A stretch of DNA of 64,000 nucleotides from the NCBI RefSeq assembly GCF_026212465.1, contig NC_080057.1, forward strand, positions 22,093,647 through 22,157,646, written 5' to 3'. Position 1 is the first letter of the stretch, and each line of letters begins with the position of its first letter. Of the stretch, positions 31,534 through 43,400 are shown one piece after another. The position numbers were made by a program, and so were the translations under genes. Origin of the DNA: Amaranthus tricolor. Taxonomy: Eukaryota; Streptophyta; Magnoliopsida; Caryophyllales; Amaranthaceae. The notes beneath the pieces were generated by a model that saw only the letters and a list, made by a program, of their open reading frames with translations, was not told where the DNA came from and did not search any database.

Positions 31534-34500
31534 ATGGCAAAGGGTAAGATTAGGGGGAAGATTCGTAGGAGTCATCTCTACACATTTGCTTGTGGCAGGC
31601 CTCATCCAGGTAAGAATCAGGATCTGAGCTCATTGCCTGATGGACCTGGCTTTTCGCGAATCATATACTGCAACCGATCTGATCTTCACCGTAGAAAGCC
31701 TCTTAGATATCGAGCTAATAACATATCGACTACCAAGTACAACATCATCACTTTTCTTCCAAAGGGTCTATTTGAGCAATTTCGTCGTGCTGCCAATATG
31801 TACTTTCTCTTGGCTGCTTGTCTATCTTTCACCTCAGTTTCACCCTTTGGTTATGTTAGTATGATTGCTCCTTTGTCCATTGTGGTTGGGCTTACTATGG
31901 CTAAGGAAGGTATTGAGGATTGGCGTAGGTTTATTCAAGATATGAAGGTTAACAGTCGAAAAGTTAGTGTTCACAAAGGTGATGGCATTTTTAAGGATAC
32001 ACAATGGCAGAAGGTTTGTGTAGGAGATGTGGTGAAAGTGAAGAAGGATGAATTTTTCCCGGCAGATTTATTGCTTCTGTCTTCGAGTTATGAGGACGGT
32101 ATTTGTTATGTTGAGACTATGAATTTAGATGGTGAGACTAACTTGAAAGTAAAGAGAGCTATAGAAGTAACCTTACCACTTGATGATGACACCTCATTCA
32201 AGGAGTTCAAGGGAACAATCAAATGTGAGGACCCAAACCCAAATCTTTACACCTTTGTGGGTAATCTGGAGTATGAGCGTGAGATTTTCCCTATTGAGCC
32301 AAATCAGATTCTTCTAAGGGACTCAAAGCTAAGAAACACTGCTTATGTGTATGGAGTTGTTATTTTTACGGGACATGATAGCAAAGTGATGCAAAATGCG
32401 ACAGAATCCCCTTCAAAAAGAAGTGGGATTGAAAAGAAAATGGACCATATCATTTACATTCTTTTCTCGGTGCTTGTGTTGATCTCCTTGGCTAGCTCTG
32501 TTGGATTTTCTGTGAGGACCAAGTATGAAATGCCAGAATGGTGGTATTTGAGAGCACCCGATTCTCAGGGCTTGTATAATCCTAATAAACCGGCATTATC
32601 TGGTCTTTTCCATCTTATCACTGCACTCATTCTTTATGGGTACCTAATTCCAATCTCACTGTATGTTTCCATAGAGTTTGTAAAGTTTCTGCAAGCCATC
32701 TTTATTGACCAGGATATACACATGTATGATGAAGAGTCAGGTACACCAGCACAAGCTAGGACATCAAATTTAAACGAGGAATTGGGCCAAGTCGATACAA
32801 TTCTGTCTGATAAAACTGGTACTTTGACATGCAATCAAATGGACTTTCTCAAGTGTTCTATTGCTGGCGTTGCATATGGGACTCGTTCAAGTGAAGTTGA
32901 ACTCGCTGCAGCTAAACAGTTGGCTCAGGATCTAGATAATCAGACTCTGGAAAATACTATATTCAGAAGATCAGAAATTGAGTTGGAAACTGTAATAACT
33001 ACAGGAGATGAGAGAGACCTTAAGCCTGTGATCAAAGGATTCAGCTTTGAAGATGATAAGCTTCTTGGTGGAAAATGGGTAAATGAGCCTAATAGGGAGA
33101 TGTTGTTGTTGTATTTCCGCATTTTGGCAGTCTGTCATACTGCTATCCCAGAACTGAATGAAGAGACTGGCAATTACACTTATGAAGCAGAATCTCCAGA
33201 TGAAGCTGCCTTTCTTGCTGCTGCCAGAGAATTCGGTTTTGAATTTGTCAAAAGAACCCAATCAACTGTTGTTGTTCGGGAGAGATACCCTAACTATGGG
33301 CAACCTGTTGAAAGGTCAGCTAGGGTCAACAAGCTCCTACTAAAAGATTTACTACACATCTTGCCCTGTTTTGATTCTTTTGAACTGTTTTAAAAATATA
33401 TTTTTTCCGTGTGAACTTTTTCAGGGAGTATAAAATTCTTTCACTATTGGATTTCACAAGTAAGAGAAAGCGGATGTCTGTAATTGTGCGTGATGAAGAT
33501 GACCAGATTCTTCTCTTCTGCAAAGGAGCAGACAGGTTTTTATCTTTGGTTTCACCATTGCTTCTTTACATTTCCAAAAATCAGTTTATGTAATCTGGGA
33601 CATGCAAGCACTCATAACATTGTGCTGAAAGTAATCAGATTGGTTTGTTCTTTTCTGAAATGGGTCTGGTTTGTGGTTTCTTTTTCCTTCACATCCTGTA
33701 GCTTTATAACTTGATCTTAAATCTTTAACAACTAACAAGTGCTTACTTCAATTAACCATGAATTTGATGGATTTACAGTATAATTTTTGATCGGCTTTCA
33801 AAGAATGGAAAAACATATCTGGAAGACACTACAAGGCATCTGAATGATTATGGAGATAATGGGTTGCGTACATTAGCCCTTGCTTATAAAAAACTTGACG
33901 AGTCTGAATTTTCTGCTTGGAACAATGAGTTCATGAAAGCAAAGAGCTCCATTGGGGGTGATAGGGAAGCTAATCTGGAACGGATTTCAGACATTATGGA
34001 GAAAGATTTAATTCTTATTGGCGCCACTGCTGTTGAAGACAAGCTGCAGAATGGGGTATGTCTCTTTGTTGTCTCGGAAGTACGAGTTACTGTGATCCAC
34101 CTAAGTTTACATCTCTCTTATTATAGGTGCCTGAATGCATTGATAAACTTGCCCAAGCTGGTCTCAAGCTCTGGGTTCTCACCGGTGATAAAATGGAAAC
34201 TGCTATTAATATTGGGTTAGAATGCTCCTCCTTCCTTCTTAATTAGAAGAGGTAGCTAAAATTCATTTAGTCCTCTATTCATTGAGGGAGCTGGAATTTG
34301 CAGTGCAATATGAACATGATTGGATACTAGTTTTTCGTTTATGACTGAGGCCTGAGCAGAATCCAGCACACTAAATTTTTTTTCTTCTTCTACAGCTTTT
34401 CATGCAGTCTTCTACGTCAGGGCATGAAACAAATATGTATATCAACCATGAACTTTGAAGGGACCTCCAATGACTCTAGAGAGGTACCTATTATCTTCTG

Positions 34501-37500
34501 AAATATTCAGGAAACTTCATTTTAGAAAGTAAATTATGTCATACTAGAAAGTTTTGTTGGTGACTAACCAGGCTATCAAAGAGAATGTTTCACTACAAAT
34601 CACCAACGCGTCTCAGATGATTAAGCTTGAAAAAGATCCACATGCTGCGTTTGCCTTGATTATTGATGGGAAAGGCTTGACCTATGCTCTAGAAGATGAT
34701 ATGAAGTACGACTTCTTGAGTCTAGCTGTTGAGTGTGCATCTGTTATATGCTGTCGTGTTTCTCCCAAGCAAAAGGCATTGGTATGCTGTCTCACTTTAT
34801 TTGTCTTGAACACTATGCTATGTTACTGGCCTGCTGCTTGATTTTTCTTCCCTCTTAATGAGTATTCATTTGTGCTTTCACTCCCCCCCTTGGCCCCTCC
34901 CATTTATTTAATAAAAGGAATAAGAAAATATCTTATGTTTCTTTTTTCTGTATGTAGGTGACTAGGTTGGTCAAAGAAGGGACGAGGAAAACCACATTGG
35001 CCATTGGTGATGGTGCGAATGATGTTGGAATGATTCAAGAAGCTGATATAGGTATTGGAATTAGTGGGGCTGAAGGTATGCAGGTAGGTGGTGTCCATAA
35101 CAGTTTTCCCCCTCTATCCTGTTACTTTCTTACATCTGCATAGTACCAATTGTGACGGTTGATAGTCATCGCCTTTGCTGCTCTTCTCTTTTCTTTCTTG
35201 ATGTGCAAATTTTATTTAACCGCAAGCGTACGGTGTATGTGTTGTCTCAGGTCGAACACAAGGAAGCAAGTACAAGGAACTTGCTAATTTCTACTAATTA
35301 TATTGCTCAAAGAGAAAAATGTTTGATTGATTTTTGTCTAACAAACTAAAAATGCAATATGAAATGGGCTAAAACTATATGATGAAGAGATCTAAGGTGT
35401 CGGGAATCCCCTAAATTTTTGTATGATCAATTTCTTGTTAGTGTCTATGAAATGTCGGATTAATTACGTGATTAAATATGATCTTGTTAATCTCAAACTC
35501 TCGCTCTGTTGATTAACTATTAAATTTAGACCCTATTAATTCGATTCTCACATGCTAGTTTAATTGAATGAATTAATAAGAATTTAACTAAAATTTACCC
35601 TAAAGCAAAGTTGATCCAAATCTTACACGCTAGTTCTTAATTAATTGCCCCTTATCAACCACTAAATAAACCCTAAGAAGTTAATTAAGAATAAAGATAA
35701 AAGAAAATAATGCAAAATTAAAGTATTGAAAAATGGGCTACACGGATTCCAGAAGAAAACGCCTAGTCAGCGGCCTCTTCACGACCACGCAGCCGCGTCG
35801 GCTTTTTTGGCTGACAATTTCAGCAAACTTCTTCATTTCTTGTTCGGTTATCGAAATTGGGCATATAATATACCGTTGGAAAGCTCTTGAAGTCTAGTTT
35901 TCAATGCCACAAACCTTGCATTAATGCGATCTTCCTATCAAAAGTCATGACCAAAAGAGTAGACATGTATCAAATTTCACCTCAAAACTTTTGCCTTATA
36001 AACACACTTTTACTCTTTTGCTCATTTTCTTTGTAGAACATCTTCACCTAAACTAAAATCCCCTTAGGAAACTCCGTCATTATTAAAACCCATAAGAATT
36101 ATGCTTAAAACAATCAAAACCACTCAAAATCAACATGAATAACCAAAAAGAGTAAAGTAGCATAAATCTTCAAAATAAGCACGGAATTACTAACAACGAC
36201 CATCATTAAGGAGTATAAAATGATATAAATAAGTGTAAATCATTGCACTTATCACATGTACACTACTAAGTGATGAGGTGGATTGTTTTGCTATAAAAGT
36301 TTTTTTAAAAAAATTAATGAGGTTAATTGTTGAGATTTCATCAAATATCTTTTGAGCTACCTCTAGCGAGCTAAGATTCTTAATCGAGTTCATTAAGTAC
36401 ATTCAGTTGTAATATATGATCTTGAGCTATGTAGATATTATTTTGTGATCCTTATATACATTCAAACAGCTATCTAGAAGGCACATTTTAATTAGTTGTT
36501 TACCCCTCCGGTTATTTGAATTTGCACCATAAGACTCATAAAACCCACGTACTTGAATCACATGGTGCAAACTTGGAAAGAGGAAATACTTTACTATGGT
36601 TCTGCGGCTCTGCCATGTTGCATCACAGTGTCTTGCTACTAATTACTGAAATAGTCTTTTGTAGTTCATCACTTATTGAGGTTTCTTCACCTACATATGT
36701 ACTTTCACGTTGGAGAGCATGATTCAGGCTTACCACAGTTTTCAGCTTTTTGTAGGCTGTGATGGCGAGTGATTTTTCCATTGCACAGTTTCGGTTTCTG
36801 GAAAGATTGTTGCTAGTACACGGACATTGGTGTTACAAGAGAATCGCTCAGATGGTAAGGAATTCAAACTCAAACATTGTCTATGCTTGAAACACCTGCA
36901 CACATTAATGATATCTTATTTAATTATGAACAATAATTGCTTAATTTTGTCTTTGGGTACAGATTTGCTACTTCTTCTACAAGAATATCGCTTTTGGTCT
37001 CACACTCTTTTACTTTGAGGCCTTTGCTGGCTTTTCTGGGCAAACTATCTATGATGATTGGTATTCTCTTTCCTTCAATGTAATACTCACCTCATTGCCC
37101 GTCCTTTCTCTTGGAGTTTTTGAGCAGGATGTATCTTCAGACGTTTGTTTGGAGGCAAGTTCTCCTTTAAATGCAAAACCATGCCATATTTGTTTAGAAA
37201 GTTGATAATTGATATCGTAATCCCAAGTTTTAACCATTTTCTTGATGTTTATTCTTCATCCTGTGGTTTGATTCAGGATCCAAGGTAATTCAGAAGCACC
37301 TTCTCATAATAGTCTGAAGTGTCTTGTGTTTTTCGGACTTTGTCTACGGGGTATATATACACTATACAGTTTGGACTATTGTGAGAAGGTACCTCCAAAA
37401 CTAGTGATTAATTTAAATAAACAAAAATGGGTTTAATATAAAATGGGTGAAACGAAACTTGGGATTTATACTATTACTTGTCAGAATCTTCAACATTTAT

Positions 37501-38206
37501 ATATAAGTTGTATAACGTTGCAAGTAATTTTCAGTTCCCTGCGCTCTATCAGCAAGGCCCAAGAAACCTGTATTTTGACTGGTATAGGATATTTGGGTGC
37601 ATGGCGAATGGTTTTTACACCTCGGTTGTAATATTCTTCTTCAACATCATCATCTTCTACAATCAAGCATTCCGTTCTGGAGGCCAGACTGCTGACTTGT
37701 CAGCGGTAGGGACCATCATGTTCACCGGTATCATATGGGCTGTTAATGTTCAGATTTCCCTCACAATGAGCCATTTTACGTGGATTCAACACTTGCTCGT
37801 ATGGGGTAGCATCGGAATGTGGTATGTTTTCCTCCTGATCTATGGTGCAATGCCTTCAACAGTCTCCGGGAATGCTCATTCGCTGCTAGTCGAGGCCCTA
37901 GCCCCTGCACCCATATACTGGGCGACTACTCTCTTGGTCACAATAGCTTGTGTTCTCCCGTATTTTGCCCACATTGTGTTTCAACAAACTTTCAACCCTC
38001 TGGATCACCATATAATCCAAGAGATCAAGTACTACAAGAAGGATGTCGAAGATCAAACTATGTGGGTCAGAGAACAATCGAAGGCAAGGCAAACAACCAA
38101 GATCGGTTTTACTGCTCGGGTAGAAGCCAAGATCCGACAGTTGAAAACCCGACTCAACAAAAAGCACTCCGGAACTACTACCGTCTATCAATCTCCTGTA
38201 TCATAA
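31534..38206 (+). CDS. ALA4-7-like: P4-ATPase, phospholipid flippase (ALA4-7 clade)
   Basis: Translocates aminophospholipids or lysolipids to the cytoplasmic leaflet at the cost of ATP, normally with an ALIS/Cdc50 beta subunit, at plasma or endomembranes. Ten exons: 31534-33314, 33425-33535, 33779-34055, 34127-34215, 34396-34483, 34572-34781, 34958-35083, 36756-36854, 36963-37154, 37535-38206. They join to 1214 aa, the usual length. Visible: N-terminal [18 protein letters not shown], actuator motif DGET (199-202), PISLYVSIE in M4, phosphorylation site DKTGTLTCN (Asp426), KGADR in the nucleotide domain, TGDKMETA and [11 protein letters not shown], then the C-terminal membrane helices. The opening [20 protein letters not shown] resembles the Arabidopsis ALA4-ALA7 group more than ALA8-12. 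The last intron (37155-37534) uses a GC donor. Confidence 0.95.
35199..36255. mobile_element. Unclassified ~1-kb insertion in flippase intron 7
   Basis: The 1.67-kb intron 35084-36755 is far larger than its neighbours. Its middle begins TGATGTGCAAATTTTATTTA and ends AATCATTGCACTTATCA; the ends are imperfect inverted repeats starting TGAT. The interior includes a GC-rich island (CGACCACGCAGCCGCGTCGG near 35800). The TG...CA ends would suit a solo LTR, but no target duplication was found. No coding capacity. Confidence 0.45.
37155..37534 (+). other. GC-AG intron in the flippase gene
   Basis: The exon ends GTTTGTTTGGAG and the intron starts GCAAGT and ends TTTTCAG. The protein on both sides ([14 protein letters not shown] then [11 protein letters not shown]) is the conserved family sequence and only the GC donor keeps the frame. 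Confidence 0.85.
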
Positions 38207-38326
38207 TTCATATTTCATTTCTTCTTTGGCTTTAATACTTTCCCCATTTTGGTAGGTCTTAGGGGTTTGGTTTGGTTTTGTTTCCCATAATTTGTTTGAT
38301 CCATTTTTTAGGAATTTGTAGTCCCT

Positions 38327-38332
38327 AATAAA
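38327..38332 (+). terminator. Polyadenylation signal AATAAA (flippase)
   Basis: Exact AATAAA about 120 bp after the stop codon, followed by T/G-rich sequence. This fits a plant near-upstream element, but plant signals are loose, so the cleavage site is not certain. Confidence 0.5.
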
Positions 38333-38939
38333 CAAGAGCTTTTGTGAAGCTCAGTTGTATGTTACAGCTTGTGAATTACTTGATTTAGATGTATGCCTTT
38401 GTTCCAATCACTGTACATCCTCACTACTTAATCCTGCCTTGGCGGGAGCTACTAGATGTGTTCCGTTTCATGGAAAATATATTAGTTGACTATAGTTTTC
38501 CATGAAAAGGTATTTTTTCATGAAAAATGCAAATAATGATTTTTTTTGTTTGGTTTTTAAAAAAGCTTTCAAGAATAACTTTAGATGTTACGGATGGAGA
38601 AAAGGAGAAAATTTTGTGGAAATTGTTTGCAAAGGCTAGAAATACTACTTTTCACCCATGTTTTTCATATAAATCCTAATCAAATAAAAATTGAGAATTT
38701 TTTTACCGTAAAACCTGTTATGGCAGCCCAAATACCTCTCCTAAGTGGCATTGAAGTAAACTAGTATGTTGTTATATATGGATGAATGACGAAGGAGAAA
38801 AGTATGACGACAACTCTATATATTACATTTTTTTCCGATTTTTTAAGGTGATACTTATATATATGTAAAAGTTTATTTTGACCTTCTTTAATGAACTGAT
38901 AGATAAAATAAAAGTCATGTCAAATTTTATAATGTTCCT

Positions 38940-39220
38940 CCACAAAAAATTGCAATGTCCTCGCAATTTCGATAACAATCTTGACTCTTAATGTTGTTGA
39001 CGCATCACCTCATGATGTTACAACTCTTTCTCGGACATTGTAATATAAATTGTTAATTGCAAAGGATATCCATTTTTATAATAGTAATTCGAGTTTTCTA
39101 CGACATATATTCGAATTTTATAAAAGATTTTATAGAACCCAATACATATTAAGATAAAGAATATAATAGCTAATATGTTAAAATAACATCTTATAATGAC
39201 TATTAGTTAAAATAAATTTA
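38940..39220. repeat. Dispersed repeat, copy 2
   Basis: Shares with 24925-25215 the ordered blocks CACCTCATGATGTTACAAC, AATTGTTAATTG, ATAGTAATTCGAG and GCTAATATGTTAAAATAA, same orientation, with many substitutions. Non-coding and unclassified. Confidence 0.55.
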
Positions 39221-39357
39221 CTTTTTTAGAACCCAATTCATATCAACAATTGGTTTAAATAAATTTACTTATAAACTTTTACTTATATATAGCTAAAGAT
39301 ACATGAAGCCCAATATTTTGATTAACATGCGTGTTTTGAAGAGTACCATTAAAAAAG

Positions 39358-40152
39358 GGAAAATTATTTTTAAAAATTCCAATTTTGGATGATTTTATAC
39401 TAAAAATCCTAATCTTGGATTAATATTTAAAAATCCGAACTTTAAGAGGTATTTTATTTTAAAGCACTTGATCAATTGGTGATCTATAGAAGAGGTTAAA
39501 CATGATACTTGTCGTCATTCTAATGGCTCACAAAAAAATAAAACAAAATAAAAACTAAAACCAAATTAACAAGAACGAAAAATGCTCCTATTTTTAGCCC
39601 CTTCCTAACTAACCCCTTCGCCACCATCACTGTTAACCTAACCAAATCCCCACTGCCGCCAACCAACAACCTCCTTCCTCCCCTCTTCTCTCAAATTGGT
39701 TTTGGTATCACGGTGGTCGTAGAGGAGACAGAAACGAGATCTAAGAGCCTGAGAGACTCAGAGTAGCGCAGAGGTGGAATGGGTTGGTCGCTGTCTCATG
39801 GCTGTGGAGAGGGAAAGTTGGCATAAGAGATGACTATTTTAGGGTCCTTTGGTTCAAGTATGGTGATTCTTAGTAGTGGTTGTAAGAGGGAAACCGGCCT
39901 AGTGGTGGATTTTGATGGTGTCAGTGGCTAAGGGAAGGTGGTTCAATGGTGGGAACTGGGAAGCTAAGGGGTGGGAAGTGGGGTGAGTTTTAGCAGTTTT
40001 CCTTTTTTTTTCGAAGTCTAAAAAAATCAAATATAACTAGTTCAACTGATTGCGGTCTTGCAGGTCATTAAAGACTTTAAAATTAAATTGCCATTAAAAT
40101 TTTGAATTTTTAAGTATTAATCCAAAGTTAGAATTTTTAAAAGTAATTTTCC
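39358..40152. mobile_element. Inverted-repeat (Mutator-like) element with interior cargo
   Basis: Terminal arms of roughly 100 bp: left GGAAAATTATTTTTAAAAAT, and the right end read backwards GGAAAATTACTTTTAAAAAT, then further paired blocks (TTGGATTAATA). About 550 bp between the arms is less AT-rich and includes C-rich (CTTCGCCACCATCACTG) and G-rich parts that could be captured host sequence. No target duplication was identified. Confidence 0.6.
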
Positions 40153-40478
40153 GATAGTAAATCCAGACAAACGACCAAATAGCAATAGCTGTAACGTTAT
40201 ATGATCCATGCACTTTTGTGTATATAACGAGTTATACACAGCATCAACCAGATTTCTCGCTAGCAACTCAACGGTATCAGCCTCCCAAACATTTTCACTA
40301 AGGAAAACAAATATAATTTCTATCAAAAGGCGAAAAGCTCTTTAAACAAAGTGCTTAAAGTTCTTTGAAAATCCAAACATCACCCACAATATACTGCGAA
40401 AATTGCATCATCAAACGGGCGACAGAGGAAGAATCAGAGGTAAGGTAACATGGTTGAAAATTTATATACTTGAAAAGA

Positions 40479-43400
40479 TTAGCTCAAAAGAGATCTTGTC
40501 AAGTGTTCGCGAGCCAAAGCCAACGCCTGAGATATGGTCTGTGAGCACAATAATTTTTTGGTCAGTTTCTTCATAATCAAACGAGTTTACTGGTCTATCT
40601 TTTATTACAAAAGGAAAAAGTTTATCAATCTGATAGTGAGCAGAAACATACATTTGATAAAATGGTGAACAGCAAGGGGAAAATAGTGACACCCTAAATG
40701 AGCAATAAGGAAAGCATAAAAAATAGAAATCACCTGTTCAGACAAAGGAGCGGCAGGATCAACGCTACTGGTTGCAACTTTAGAAGCAATGACATTACCA
40801 TCGGTCTCAAGAATCATCCTGCAAGTGAAATGAAGAATGAGCCAGCCAACCATAACAAGATGATAGGAAGAGCAATTCAAAGCTTTGCAGCTGATTCCTG
40901 GAACTCTCGTGAAGTCCACATGACATATTTGCATACTATGCACATGATAACCATTTAGAGGTTCAATCTCCCGTTTCTGGCAGTGTATCTTGAGGCAACT
41001 TCAAGATGAGCTAGTCAAAAACACTCAATTCTAGTACATGAAGAAAGAGCCATTTGTGGTGATAAGGATTTTAGTGAGCTACGTAAATGGCATAAGCATG
41101 CCCTAAACTAATACTACAACATAGAGAAGGGCAAAATTAGAACAAAACAATTGGTTCAGGCTTTTAGATTTGCTCTTTTACTGAACTCGTTTTCTCAAAA
41201 TGATGAAAAGAACATATGCTACATCTTTCATAGTGCATACATAGTCAACATGGATTAGGTCTTTGTTTTATCATATAATAGATGACTAAAAGACACAGAA
41301 GCTCTGCTTGGGGCCTAATACCAACTTATGCCCTACCAAGGAATGCTTGAACATCCTTCTATTTTTACCCGAGTTTTCCATATAAATCCTAGGGTAACAA
41401 TTTGGTTTATATTTAGATATAACAAAAAGACATCCTTTGTTTCTTAGTTCTAACTATACATAAATGAGACGTAGCAAGAAGCTTGAAGGAACCATCAAAT
41501 ATGGCCAACCAAACAGTATGATCGTCTTTTCTCCCATAGAACTCTGAGGGATCCAAGACCTCAAAATATCAAATAAGGCCTAAAATCAAATAAATTACTA
41601 TCACTTTTTCAACACAAAAACTGATGATTGTACAACAAATATTGAGCCCAATGATAAAATTACATATGATAAAAGAGGCTCCCTACGCTTTAATTTCAAC
41701 TTCCAGCCTATTCTTAAATAGCACAGATCATTCAGCAAGAGAAGCAAGAAGACAAGCAAACATGATAGCCATTTACTCTCACAATATATGCATCCTCGCC
41801 ATGTACATATTCCTAGCCATCTGCTTCCTACATCCTACTTCGTCAAAGACAATTAACTAAGCACTTAAAAAAACAAAGAGATAGAAACTTAAAAGGTACA
41901 CCATGACTACAACTCTCTGACTGATTGCATAGCTTCACTGTCATTTTTGCAGTAAGTATACTACTCCACCTCAGACATGAACTTTATATGTTTGGATATC
42001 ATGCATCATTATGGCACAATATCAATAAAAATTCTGTATGCAGCACAAGAATGATGATTACACACAAAAATCAAGAGTTGGAATATTATCTTACCCTCTA
42101 TCAACTATCTCATCAAGGCATAGAAGTATGAGATCCAAGTTCTCAAGGGCCTCACTTTTGTCAACCTTGTTCCTAGACACACACAGAAATACACAAGTAC
42201 AAATGGCCAACACGCATAAGTTCAAAATCATCAAATAACCAACAACGTATATAATACAAACCAAACCTCTTAAAAGGCTACCTCAGTAATAGGGTTACAG
42301 CATCAAAGAAACCCTGAAGAACGGCATCCAAAATGAGTTCATTTTCATCATCGCCTCCAGTTACAAAGAAGTGAAGGTCTTGGACAAACTTATAAATGAC
42401 TATGTTGTTGTCAAACATTGTTATCTCAGCTGCATAATAATGATGTATAAGGGCCCATACATGCGCACAATGATATGTCATGAGTTTATGAATGTAAGAG
42501 TTTCAATTAGTGTATACGAACAGTCTTTGAGCTTATAGTTTTTTTTTCCTGGGAATGCTTCAATATTTAACAGATGTATACAGTCCATCCAACCCAATTT
42601 TTTCAAGTTACTCCCTCGGTTCCCAAGAGTTTGCAACAGCACAATAGTGCACGGTTATCAAGAAAATGGTGGGTAAAAGTGAGAGAAAATGTGAGATATG
42701 AATATGAATAAACGTAAGCGGTGGCGACATTACGCGAAATTAAAATGTTAAAAAGTAAAAGGGACGGAACAAATTAGAAAAGTTGGCAAACTCATAGGGA
42801 CATTGGAAGTAACTACCTAGTTTCATGACCCACATACATATTTCATATTTCTTCTTTCATGTTTCGATATTCCCATTATACTTACTGGTTACTTCTCACA
42901 AATTAATTACAATTCTATAAGTAAATTAAAACTTAAATAGGAAAATCATTTTGAGATATGTAAAGATCAAAATATAGGGTCATTGATGATACTTAGATAG
43001 TCATCAAAGTATAGCACAAAGACTAATCCTGAACATATATAAATTATCTGAATATTTTGCAATACTCTATCCTATTCACTATTATTGTTCCATTTATTCT
43101 TTGCATCTTATCCAATAAATTATTTTAATCCTAAATATCTATAATTGGGTATAATTAAAAATTATAAAAGTTGATATTCGTAGAACTTACATGGAGACAA
43201 ATCAAACAAAATCACACTTAACTAAGTTATAACTTATATATTAAGAATAAAATACAAATTAAGAGTGATCGCTGAATAGTGCAAAAAGGTAAATGAGACA
43301 ATGATGGTAGATCAAAGGGAGTACACAGTTGGAGACATAAGAGGCTTAATCACATTATTCAAGTAAGGTTTACCAATCATAAAGCAACTACCAAAAGATA

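Larger units (their letters stand above)
38207..40478. other. Convergent spacer, flippase and zeta-COP 3' ends
   Basis: Contains the flippase 3' UTR, the second copy of a dispersed repeat (38940-39220), and an inverted-repeat element (39358-40152) ending about 330 bp past the zeta-COP stop codon. No gene is supported. Confidence 0.6.

Noticed and set aside
37819..38235. 138-codon open frame overlapping the flippase 3' exon
   Set aside because: A shadow in another frame of the conserved C-terminal membrane region.
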